Below are positions 1-8,765 of a stretch of 64,000 nucleotides of DNA, piece by piece (positions within the stretch are counted from its first letter, which is position 1; every line of letters begins with the position of its first letter). Origin of the DNA: Saprospiraceae bacterium (lineage in GTDB: Bacteria; Bacteroidota; Bacteroidia; Chitinophagales; Saprospiraceae). The notes below the pieces were generated by a model. That model did not search any database. It had not been told where the DNA came from and saw nothing but the letters and a program-made list of their open reading frames with translations. Location: the NCBI GenBank assembly GCA_016715465.1, contig JADKAA010000029.1, positions 868,001 through 932,000 of the forward strand, read 5' to 3'. The position numbers and the translations under genes were made by a program.

Positions 1-406
1 GGCTGCAACATGCGGCTCTTTGGATCTCACGCACGCCCAACACTTCCACCTTTGCCGGCTCATTGGCAAAGCGGGTCGCCTGACCTTTGGCCGTAATGTT
101 GACTTCCGTAATCGTGGCATCTTCGATCAATTGAACGGTCCAGTGCGTCAGTTTTCCCACCTTAATTTTTTCAGGCGAAAAGCCGACAAAAGAAATCAAT
201 AAGGTCCGCTCACCATCTGTTTTGTCGGCAATGGCAAATTCCCGTGCTTCGTTTGTGGTTGTGCCTGTAGTTGTGTTTTCCCACACCACACTGGCTCCCA
301 TAAGTGGCTTACCGGTGATGTCGGTGACCTTGCCGGTGATCTGCTGGCAAAAGCCAACCATCGATGAAATGAAAATGAAGGAGAAAATCAAACTTACCTG
401 GCGCAT
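1..406 (-). CDS. TonB-dependent outer-membrane receptor, N-terminal part (runs off left edge)
   Basis: First 135 residues of an outer-membrane TonB-dependent receptor; the rest lies beyond the left edge, so most of the plug and the whole barrel are not visible. A signal peptide (about residues 1-19, ending GFCQQ) is followed by a carboxypeptidase-regulatory-like beta-sandwich (GKVTDITGKPLMGASV, about 23-95). The last visible stretch, VEVLGVREIQRAACC, matches the beginning of the plug, with the double cysteine seen in a common Bacteroidota receptor subfamily. The start is the ATG whose complement is at 404-406; it gives a complete signal peptide. Such receptors import siderophores, cobalamin or oligomers with TonB energy; the substrate cannot be read here. 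Translation is mine from the complementary strand; the class is confident, the substrate unknown. Confidence 0.85.
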   Translation of the reverse strand, partial: MRQVSLIFSFIFISSMVGFCQQITGKVTDITGKPLMGASVVWENTTTGTTTNEAREFAIADKTDGERTLLISFVGFSPEKIKVGKLTHWTVQLIEDATITEVNITAKGQATRFANEPAKVEVLGVREIQRAACCS

Positions 407-584
407 GAACTTTGCTTATAAATTAATGGCAAAGATATCAAAACCAAACTCAACCCGGAATCATGGCTGCGATAATTCCTGAATTATGATTTAGGGGTTA
501 GGAATTAGGAATTATTTTGGGTCTTTTTGGCTCGTAAAAGTCACCAAACCCCGACCAGTCTAACTAGAGCAGCCAGATATATTC

Positions 585-725
585 TCACGATTCCACGATT
601 CCCACGCTTTCCACGATTCACCGCTTTCCACGATTCACCGGTTTCCACGATTCACCGGTTTCCACGATTCACCGATTTCCACGATTCACCGGTTTCCACG
701 ATTCACCGATTTCCGCGATTCGTTC
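585..725. repeat. 17-bp tandem repeat array
   Basis: About six to eight imperfect copies of a 17-bp unit (TTCCACGATTCACCGRT, where the second-last base alternates A/G). The open frame across it is a by-product of the repetition and has no start context or homology, so I do not call it a gene. It lies between two co-directional minus-strand genes, downstream of the S74 fibre gene. Confidence 0.85.
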
Positions 726-780
726 CGATTCCATTACCCCGATTCGACCCGATCTCCCTAACTGGCATTATCCAAGTAGA

Positions 781-869
781 TTCACCGATTTCCCGATTCA
801 CCGATTCACCGATTCACCGATTCACCGATTTTCCGATTCACCGATTCACCGATTCACCGATTCACCGAC
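781..869. repeat. 8-bp tandem repeat array (CCGATTCA)n
   Basis: Roughly ten copies of an octamer CCGATTCA, clearly derived from the core of the 17-bp unit upstream. The array ends about five bases from the stop codon of the S74 fibre gene, so it occupies that gene's 3' untranslated region. With the 17-bp array it accounts for most of the 407-873 intergenic region; I see no gene in that region. Confidence 0.85.
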
Positions 870-873
870 CGAA

Positions 874-2658
874 TTAGTTGCTCTTTGCCATGTACGATTT
901 GATCAACTCAATTTCCTTTTCAAATTTTGCGGCATTCAATTTCAATTCCCGGTTTTCAATTTGCAGTTGCAGGATCAAGGCCTGCTGTTCCTGGATTGAC
1001 TTGACCATGGGCATGATAAAATCCACATACCTTAGGGCATACACTTCTTTGTCGTTTTGAGGCACATCCACACCGGGAAATTCAAAGCCGCTATCTTTGG
1101 CCGCCTGTTCCACATCCTGGGCGAGAAATCCGATGAAACGTTGAGATTTAATGCCGGTATGATCTATTTTTGAAAGGACGGAATCCGGAGTACCCCATAT
1201 CTGGTGCAAGACCTCAGGATTTTCATTATAGGTGACGGGCTTTAATCTTGTGATGAAATCCAGACCTTTTACATCCTCAGAGACATTTGTTTTAAATCTG
1301 GCATCGGAATATGCTGTGATGCTGGACACCTGGGCGCGGATTTGTCCGATAGCCGTATTGCCCAGCAGGATTTGATTGTGATTGGTGCATTGTGCATTTT
1401 GTATGCCATAGCCCAAGGCAGAGACATTGGTTATGTTTGTACTGATATTGATGTTGGAGCCAATGAATGTGCTCTGGGCGTGGTTTCCATTTACAGCAGC
1501 TTCGAATCCAACTGAAGTGTTATTGTTTCCATTGGTGGTACTTCTTAGGGATCCTCCACCCACACTTGTGTTTTGCGTACCTACGGTCATGGAATACATG
1601 GCATTGTTTCCCACTGCAGTATTATAACTTGCCGTGCTATTGGACCATAAACACAAACTACCCAGCCCAGTATTGTAATTGCCAGTGGTGTTATTAAACA
1701 TGGCATTCATCCCGCTTGCTGTATTGTCTGTTCCTGTCGAATTTTTATTGAGTGCCCGGTTTCCTGTGGCCGTATTTTGATTTCCGGAGGTGTTTGAATA
1801 GAGGGCGTTGTTGCCGAAGGCAGAATTCCAACTGCCAATTGTATTTGATATAAGACTCCAACTCCCAAATGCGGCATTGTAGTTTCCTGAAGTATTGCTC
1901 ACCATGGAATTAAGCCCTACGCTTGTATTATCCCAGCCGGTGGTATTGTATTGTAAGGCCCAGTTACCGACCGCTGTATTTTGTGAGCCGGTGGTATTGG
2001 TATATAGTGCACTGTCACCCACTGCTGTATTAAAAGTGCCGGTTGTATTTTTATTCAAAGCATAATAGCCAATCGCTGTATTTTCATTTCCAGTCGTGTT
2101 TTTATTCAGGGCAAAAGCTCCTAAGGCAGTATTTTTCGCTCCGGCTGTATTGGTAAACAAAGCTCCGTTTCCAAAGGCGCTGTTGTCTGTTCCTCCAACA
2201 TTGGCAGACAATGCATCTTTTCCAACCGCAGTATTAAGCCCCATTTCCAGGCGCTCCTGACCACTGGCATTTTTGCGCAAGATCATTTTTTCTGCCCCAC
2301 CCAGGTCAAACCGGATGATGTCCTCATTTGCGCTTTCCTCCACCTGGATTTTGGTATCTCCATCCGCATCAGCAATGGTCTTTACGCTTCCGGATAAGAT
2401 TTCTACCCACATCGCAGACAGCCCATTATAAAACCAAAAAGATTTGGTGTCTGCGTCAAAAACCAGTAAGCCATTTGCCGCCGGACTGATGCCCGTCCGC
2501 TGCGTGGTGGTAAGTCGGGGAATTAACATGCCGCGGTTTGTAGCCACTACATCCAGCATGGCACTGGCATCGGGTGTAGTGGTACCAATGCCAATGTTTT
2601 GCCCGGGCATTGAAAAATATAAAAACAGGGAGAAAAAAATTGCAATTAAGTATTTCAT
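874..2658 (-). CDS. Trimeric fibre protein: YadA-like head repeats plus S74 intramolecular chaperone
   Basis: 594 residues. A Sec signal peptide (about 1-20, ending SMPGQN) is followed by an N-terminal region (about 20-130) and then a long series of 14-residue repeats of the form NTAVGxxALxxNTTG (about 140-400). These resemble the left-handed beta-roll head of trimeric autotransporter adhesins. From about residue 446 there is a peptidase S74 / endosialidase-chaperone domain, with the hallmark YSDARFKTNV and LKPVTYN, and the protein ends in a coiled coil (about 553-590). In phage tail spikes S74 domains trimerise the fibre and then cut themselves off just before the conserved serine. No T9SS tail or membrane anchor is visible. 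It probably forms an exported, self-maturing trimeric surface fibre; ligand unknown. Confidence 0.85.
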   Translation of the reverse strand: MKYLIAIFFSLFLYFSMPGQNIGIGTTTPDASAMLDVVATNRGMLIPRLTTTQRTGISPAANGLLVFDADTKSFWFYNGLSAMWVEILSGSVKTIADADGDTKIQVEESANEDIIRFDLGGAEKMILRKNASGQERLEMGLNTAVGKDALSANVGGTDNSAFGNGALFTNTAGAKNTALGAFALNKNTTGNENTAIGYYALNKNTTGTFNTAVGDSALYTNTTGSQNTAVGNWALQYNTTGWDNTSVGLNSMVSNTSGNYNAAFGSWSLISNTIGSWNSAFGNNALYSNTSGNQNTATGNRALNKNSTGTDNTASGMNAMFNNTTGNYNTGLGSLCLWSNSTASYNTAVGNNAMYSMTVGTQNTSVGGGSLRSTTNGNNNTSVGFEAAVNGNHAQSTFIGSNINISTNITNVSALGYGIQNAQCTNHNQILLGNTAIGQIRAQVSSITAYSDARFKTNVSEDVKGLDFITRLKPVTYNENPEVLHQIWGTPDSVLSKIDHTGIKSQRFIGFLAQDVEQAAKDSGFEFPGVDVPQNDKEVYALRYVDFIMPMVKSIQEQQALILQLQIENRELKLNAAKFEKEIELIKSYMAKSN

Positions 2659-2874
2659 GATGTATATTTTTTATATGATCATTTTTAGCACACAATATTA
2701 CATATTTAATATATTTAACATAATTTTATTCTATGATTTTAATCACTTTAATATTTATATTCTATTACTATCTAAAAAGAATCAGCCACTCCTTATCATG
2801 CATGCATTAAAATTGACGCCATTGAATTCCCATTGCGTGTGTTACTTTTCACCTAAAAATCTTCTCACCTGAAA

Positions 2875-2893
2875 CACATCATAAAATGATGTG
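2875..2893 (-). terminator. Hairpin downstream of the L-domain protein gene
   Basis: Perfect 8-bp inverted repeat CACATCAT / ATGATGTG with a 3-nt loop, starting about ten bases after the stop of the minus-strand gene at 2903. The T-tract after it on the minus strand is short (TTTC), so termination is plausible but weak. Confidence 0.45.
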
Positions 2894-2902
2894 CGCTACC
2901 TA

Positions 2903-4525
2903 TTATTCCTTTACTACTTTAGCATAATAATTCTGACTGGAATTTACCAGATGCAGCAAATAAGAGCCGGGTGCCAAAATGCCCAGATCAATTGTAGCTT
3001 CCGCATTTTCCTGTGAGAAAACCAGCCGGCCAAAAACGTCTCTTACCGTGACTTCGCCACCAATATTACCATGTCCTTCTATATATACTAAACCTGAGGT
3101 TGGATTTGGAAATACATTTAATACCCTGCCCTGATCCTCCCCGACCCTAAGTGATTCGATGGCACTATAAGCATAACTGCCATCATAGTCCACCTGTTTG
3201 ATCCGGTAATGATATAAGCCAGCTCCACATTCCGGGTGAACAAAATGATAGTCGGAAAGCACACCATGGGTCCCCTTTCCACTTACATGTCCGATGGAAA
3301 CAAAGTTCAATCCGTCCCGGCTATACTGGATTTCAAAAAAGTCATTGTTCACCTCCGAGGCAGTTTGCCATGATATCATATTGTCGCCCTCCTTGTGCAC
3401 AACTGAAAATGCAGTGAAGGTAACCGGCATGGCAGCCAGACATGCGGTTTGTACCTCCGACGCGGAATTGCAGCCCACCGCATTGCCCGAAATATTGATG
3501 CTTCCCGGCGGTGCATTGATGTAGTCGCAAATACCCTGGGCATGGCAATTTGATAGTCCCAAATTGTTTTGAATGGTCAGATTCCCGGCAATGCTATTGA
3601 TGCCTGACAGATCCAAAAGACTAGTCAGCACGGGGTTGTATGCAATATAAAAAAACCAGCCAATATCCTGAAGGTTACTCAGGCCAGGCATGCTTTGGAG
3701 TGATGAACATTGATAAATATTTAAATATCCCGTAAGGGTTGTCAAGTTATTCAACCCTGTTATCGTTGTTATTGCAGGATTTGTAGAAAAACTCAGGTTC
3801 CTAAGCGTGGTAATTCCACTAAGACCACTGACATTTAAGAGTGAATTGTTGTTATTAAAAAAAATATCCTCACCAACCGATGTCAAATTGTTTAGAGCAG
3901 ATATATCGGTCAATAAAATATTACCCTGCAACGTCAAATATGCCCCAATGGTAGTAAGGTTTTGTAGTCCCGACAGGTTTGTCAATCGTGAACCCCCAAT
4001 TAAATGCCCTCCTACAGCGGCAAGGTTGCTTAACCCGGAGATGTCATTTAACTGGTTACCGGAAATTTCTACATTTCCACTTACGGACGTTATTCCGGTG
4101 AGGCTTCCAAGACTCGTATATAATCCTCCCGCTATGATCAAAGTAGGTCCTACAGATGTAAGATTACCTAACCCTGTCAAATTTGCCAATGTATTGTTTG
4201 AAGTTATATTTAATCCAGTGCCAATAGTTGCCACATTGCTAAGACCTGAAATGCTGGTAAGTGCATTATTGGAAGTGATATACAAAAAACCCCCAATTGA
4301 GGTAATGTTGGCAAGTCCGTTAAGGTTGGTAATATTTCCATTTACAGCATCATTCACAGTCACATTTCCCAAAATTTGAGTACACCCGGGATAATTTGTT
4401 GGGAATGCATCAATCTGTGCCTGAGAACTGAAATTGATGCCAGCCGGTAAACAGGATTGTCCCATCACCACATCGGAGGCAATTAACCAAAAAATAAAAA
4501 CGACCAAAAAGTATCTGAAATGCAT
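2903..4525 (-). CDS. Receptor L-domain-like leucine-rich repeat protein with T9SS sorting domain
   Basis: About 540 residues from the ATG at 4525; an upstream start at 4561 would add 12 residues before the signal peptide MHFRYFLVVFIFW and is less likely. Residues about 35-340 are repeats of the type LSNLAAVGGHL / ISGLSNLTSVG, the pattern of receptor L-domain / leucine-rich repeats that make a solenoid. Residues about 370-450 look like an immunoglobulin-like module (TAFSVVHKEGDNMISW). The C-terminus (VFPNPTSGLVYIEGHG to VVKE) is a type A T9SS sorting domain. Expected location: outside the cell or on the outer surface. Likely a binding or adhesion protein; no catalytic motif seen. Confidence 0.85.
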   Translation of the reverse strand: MHFRYFLVVFIFWLIASDVVMGQSCLPAGINFSSQAQIDAFPTNYPGCTQILGNVTVNDAVNGNITNLNGLANITSIGGFLYITSNNALTSISGLSNVATIGTGLNITSNNTLANLTGLGNLTSVGPTLIIAGGLYTSLGSLTGITSVSGNVEISGNQLNDISGLSNLAAVGGHLIGGSRLTNLSGLQNLTTIGAYLTLQGNILLTDISALNNLTSVGEDIFFNNNNSLLNVSGLSGITTLRNLSFSTNPAITTITGLNNLTTLTGYLNIYQCSSLQSMPGLSNLQDIGWFFYIAYNPVLTSLLDLSGINSIAGNLTIQNNLGLSNCHAQGICDYINAPPGSINISGNAVGCNSASEVQTACLAAMPVTFTAFSVVHKEGDNMISWQTASEVNNDFFEIQYSRDGLNFVSIGHVSGKGTHGVLSDYHFVHPECGAGLYHYRIKQVDYDGSYAYSAIESLRVGEDQGRVLNVFPNPTSGLVYIEGHGNIGGEVTVRDVFGRLVFSQENAEATIDLGILAPGSYLLHLVNSSQNYYAKVVKE

Positions 4526-4591
4526 CTTAATATTTTTTAAATTGGAAAATAGATAACTCAAAAGCAGTACTATTTCATCACTTTTAAATGC

Positions 4592-5822
4592 TCAATCCTT
4601 CACACAGCGCACACTGTATCCGAGCGCCTTATTACCTGTACCCAGAGCGAATTCCGTACTAAAGAAGAAGAAACCACTGTGGCCTGCAAAGCCTCCCCCC
4701 TCACTGGACGTCCAGAAGTTGGTGAAGCCGTTCTGATTGTAGAATGCGCCATTGGTGCTGCGGTAACCAGCAGGCAGGGCATTAAAACCCGTAGTGGCAA
4801 AGTGTGGACTACCGTCCAATGGCCCATCAGTCCACAGAGCAGCATTGCCTGCCAATCTGCTTGCCTTGTCAGGACTTGGCAGCGCGCCATCCAGTATGAA
4901 CCAATCTAAAAAAGAGGGAAGATGCCATCCAGTAGGACAGATGCCTTGTGACGATTCCAAGGTAGTGTATTGCATCATCTCATTCCACTGGTACAGACCG
5001 CCATAGATCGCACAGTTTGCCATGTTATCGCCATAACAATATTTCTCGACAATGCCGTTATTGGCCTGACTGGTCACTCCCGTGATCATGGTGCCGATGT
5101 TGAGATTTTCCGCCATCCAGCATTGTCCACCAAGCTGTACGGTAGCATAGTCCTCACCGCCATAAGATAGTAAATCTCCACAGGTGAACCCTGAAACCAA
5201 AGTCATAAAACTTTCCTGTTGCCCATAAGCAGTACCCACCGCATTGGTGGCGTATGCCCGGATATAATAGGTACTGCCGCCGCAGACCGGAGAGGTTACT
5301 CATGAATGTGCCGGTACCTGACCCATCATTCGTATGCAAGCCATTGATATCGGGAAACGGATTCAAACCATAACATACTCCCCTGGCAGTGACCGCAGAG
5401 CCGCCATCATGACAAATGTCCCCGCCGCTAATAGCTGTATTCGCCAAAATATAGGTTGCTGCTGCGGTGGTTAATCCTGCCAACACATTCACAATTGTAC
5501 CCGGCGCAAATGTCCCCGGACTCAGTGTACCCTGATTGATGATGGTACCATTAAAAACACCATAACCGCCATAACTCCCGCCCGCCAGTATGGTAATCGT
5601 TGTTCCATTGAGGGTGCCGTTATTTTCGATCACACCAGCACAGGTCATGGCGTGATTAAGGGTAACCACCACTCCATTTGGTACAGGGTTTGGTGGTTGT
5701 AGTCCGTCTACCCAATTTAAAGGCGCAAAGTAATCACCGACATTTGCAGTGTTATGTGCATTGCCGGACAAGGTCAGGCACTTTATCCATAACATCACAA
5801 ACATTAAATGATAAACTTTCAT
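4592..5822 (-). CDS. Secreted FISUMP-domain protein (frame-broken near 5285)
   Basis: One gene of about 410 codons split by a single shift. The upstream part has a signal peptide (MKVYHLMFVMLWIKCL) and a Gly/Asn-rich region, then a fibronectin/Ig-like segment that loses frame after NLSGL. In the neighbouring frame the sequence continues CGGSTYYIRAYATNAVGTAY, a normal end of such a module, then a Fibrobacter succinogenes major paralogous domain: GGQCWMAENLNIG, GICPTGWHLPS and the terminal GYSVRCVKD. FISUMP domains are common in secreted Bacteroidota and Fibrobacterota proteins, but their biochemical role is unknown. No T9SS tail is present. The clean resumption argues for a sequencing indel rather than decay. 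Confidence 0.75.
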
Positions 5823-6220
5823 TTTTGCCCTTTTTAAAATTTAAATAAAAATTGAAGATGACATGGTATCATCTATGATTCAGCCATGACGTGTGAAACA
5901 ATGGACATTATGAAATACGCCGAAATATCAAACATTTATCATAAATCCACTGATCACCTCACCTAAAATAGCAGGAGTACACCTTCAGTACCAATGTACC
6001 CCTGCCCATTTATAGGATTGCTTTAGTTTGCTTATTGAGTGAGACCTTCCGATATTTAACCAAACTATCGATTGCGATTTTCCTTGTTATCTTTCCATTC
6101 GTCGAACAATGCATAAGGCACGACCATGAAAAACAGTAAGCCAAGGATGTATTCTACCATTGTCATTTCGAATCTATTAATGAATTGATAATCGCTTTTT
6201 CTCTGGCTGCAAACGACTGC
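5823..6220. other. Intergenic region with one possible small gene
   Basis: 398 bases between two minus-strand secreted-protein genes. Apart from the 33-codon frame at 6065-6166 described separately, I see no gene, repeat or strong terminator in it. Confidence 0.5.
6065..6166 (-). CDS. Possible 33-residue single-pass membrane protein
   Basis: ATG at 6166, TAG at 6065. The predicted peptide begins MTMVEYILGLLFFMVVPY and ends in a charged tail (ALFDEWKDNKENRNR). This is one hydrophobic helix of about 15-17 residues followed by a basic/acidic cytoplasmic-type tail, the usual layout of real bacterial mini-membrane proteins. There is no homology I can name and no clear ribosome-binding site. The hydrophobic-then-charged order is unlikely by chance in an AT-rich spacer, but this remains a candidate only. 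Confidence 0.4.
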   Translation of the reverse strand: MTMVEYILGLLFFMVVPYALFDEWKDNKENRNR

Positions 6221-8643
6221 TCACAGCTTGACGACTTTTATTGCCTTTGATCCCTTTGCATCGGAAATATTTACGGTGTACAGGCCGGAGGGTAAATGGT
6301 CTGCTGCAATGGGGTGATTTATATGATCACTGCCCTTTATCAATTTTTTATACAATAGTTTACCCTGGTTGTCATTCAACAAAATCTGATACTCCCCTGC
6401 TGTCCCTCCTTCAATGTTAAGATTAATGGCATGAGAGGTCGGGTTGGGGAAAATACTTACCTCAGCTTCGAGCGGATGCACATCCAAGAAGCCGGTAAGT
6501 GCATTCCCCGTGTATTTAAAAAGGTAACTCGGACCGTTTAAGACCTGTGGCTGCCCACCCCAACCAGACGTAGGATTGATAAAATCCATAAACAGTACAT
6601 TGGTGCCTTCGTCAATTTGTGTCCAGCTTACCCCGTCATCTTTACTGATCCACGTGCGGAATAAACCTTTGGTGATACTATTGTTGATCGTGGTCATGAT
6701 GATGACATTGGAACCGGTAACAAATTCCAGCGAGTTCATCCTGAAATTGCCATTTTCGGGTATGGTATTCAAATCACTCCAGGTTGCCCCGCCGTCTTTG
6801 CTGATGCGCATGGTGGTCTGAAATTTCAGAAAATCCACATAATAAAAAATACCGTGCATGTTGCTTCCAAAGTCGAACGAACCATCGGGAAGGCCGCTCT
6901 CAAAGGCCTCCCAATCGGTACCTGAATTCACAGAACGGTAAACCCGGCCCTTATTGGTACCAAACCAAATGGTATTGCCCACCACGTCAAAGTCATTGTT
7001 GTAACCAAACTCGCCGGGAATTGGATCGGGATCTTTGCCCCATCTACGCGGGTCCAGAATTGCCCGCCATTGGCGGTATGGTATATTTCATATTCTCCAT
7101 CTCTTGGGTCCCCCATGGCAATTCCTTTGGCCGGTGACCAGAAATGCACAAAATCAACCCAGCTGGCTACAGGGTCCCATGCCGCGGTCGTCTGATGTGT
7201 CCACGTTTCTCCGCCATTTTCGGTTTTGTATATTTTACTTCCACCGCCGCCGCCATCTATGCCGGCAAGCCAGGCGGTATTGGCGTCAATGGCGGTAATA
7301 TTGGCCACAAAGGCCGGATTACCCATGGGCACAAAACTTGATTTCCAGGACTGACCGCCATCGTTGGTGCGGGCGACCCTGCATTGGTCATCTACGAAAA
7401 AACCATACAGGCTGTCATTGACTGAAAAATGTGCATGCACTGCCCAAACCACATTGTTGCTGACCATGTCTATGGAACTACAACCCAGATTTGGAAGCGG
7501 ATAACCCGGATCATATGCCTGCCATACAGCGGAAGAAGGCTTTTGCAGCGCACCCCCGACATACTCATAGAGGTTACTGGGCCCTGATAAATTCTGCTGT
7601 CGTCCACCCCATCCTGTTTCCGGGTCGATGAATTTCACCCAGCCAATATTATCACCGATATCCAATAATATCCAGTTCAAGCCATCGTCATAACTCACCC
7701 AGGTCCTGAAAAGTCCGGAGATCAAACTATTGTTCACTGTGGTCAACACAATGGCGGTTGAGCCGGGCACAAAATCCAGTGAACTCACCCAAAAATCGCC
7801 TGCTTCAGGTATCGTAGTGAGGTCTGCCCAATTTTCTCCGCCATCTCTGGTAAAGCGCATTCGTGTAGAAAAACTGGAGAAATCTGTCAAACCAAAAATG
7901 CCCCTGTTGTTTTCTCCCATGCTGAAAAAACCGTCCGGCAAGCCGCTTTCAAATACCTGCCAACTCTGTCCAAAATCGTTGGATTTGTATATACGTCCTT
8001 TGTTGGTGCCAAACCAAATCGTGTTTCCCTGCACGTCAAAATCTCCATTGTAACCAAATTCTCCGGATACAGGATCAGGAATTTTATCGCCGTTAAGCCT
8101 GAACCAATTGGCCCCGCCATCCGATGTGGTATAGATCTCAAATTCTCCGTCACGCGGATCGCCCATGGTGATGCCCAGGTCTTTGTTCCAAAAGTGAACA
8201 AAATTTACCCAACTGGCACTTGGGTCGTAACTTGCAGAAGCCTGGTGATTCCAGGTCTGCCCTCCATCGGTTGTTTTAAAAACCCTGCTTCCGGCACCTC
8301 CGCCATCAATGCCGCAAATCCATGCGGTGTTTTCATCAATGGCCATGAGATTGGCCACAAATGCAGGATTGCCAATGGGCACAAAATAATTGTTCCAGGT
8401 CTCTCCCCCATCCACTGACCTTGTAACCCTGCTAAGACTATCTATGAAAAATCCAAATAACGAATCCGTAACGGAATAATGCGAATGGGCAGCCCAGATG
8501 ACGTCTTTATTGACCAAAGAGATGGAGCTGCAGCCCAAATTTGGGTCCGGATATCCCGGGTCGTGTGCCTTCCACGTTTGCGAATAGACACTGTGGTTCA
8601 TAAAACAAAGGAAAGAAATCAATAGGTAAAGATTTGTTCTCAT
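6221..8643 (-). CDS. T9SS-sorted BNR/Ycf48-like beta-propeller protein with internal duplication (frame-broken near 7029)
   Basis: About 807 codons in one gene. A signal peptide (to about residue 21, ending VYSQTW) is followed by two near-identical halves of about 360 residues, each starting W-x-A-x-DPGYP-x-PNLGCSSI. Each half carries Asp-box-like strands (TTDGGQTWNH, SKDGGATWSDL) typical of sialidase/Ycf48 propellers. The C-terminus (SIFPNPTSHAINLNIEG to KAIKVVKL) is a T9SS type A sorting domain. The frame is lost near 7029, where the first half reads KIPDPVSGEFGYN and the second half lacks one base in the matching codon, so the break is a one-base deletion. Expected to be secreted; function unknown, possibly polymer or surface binding. 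Confidence 0.8.
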
Positions 8644-8765
8644 ACGATAAGAATTTTAGAGGTCAGTAAAAAATGATTCCCATACTTACTTTGAGATGCC
8701 CAGTTAAGCCTTAATACTTAATGGGGTTCAAATCTTAACACGCCAAACTTAAATTTTTTAAAATC

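Noticed and set aside
527..877. A 116-residue plus-strand protein
   Set aside because: It consists of the 17-bp and 8-bp arrays read in one frame (HRFPRFT repeats) and ends inside the opposite gene's 3' end.
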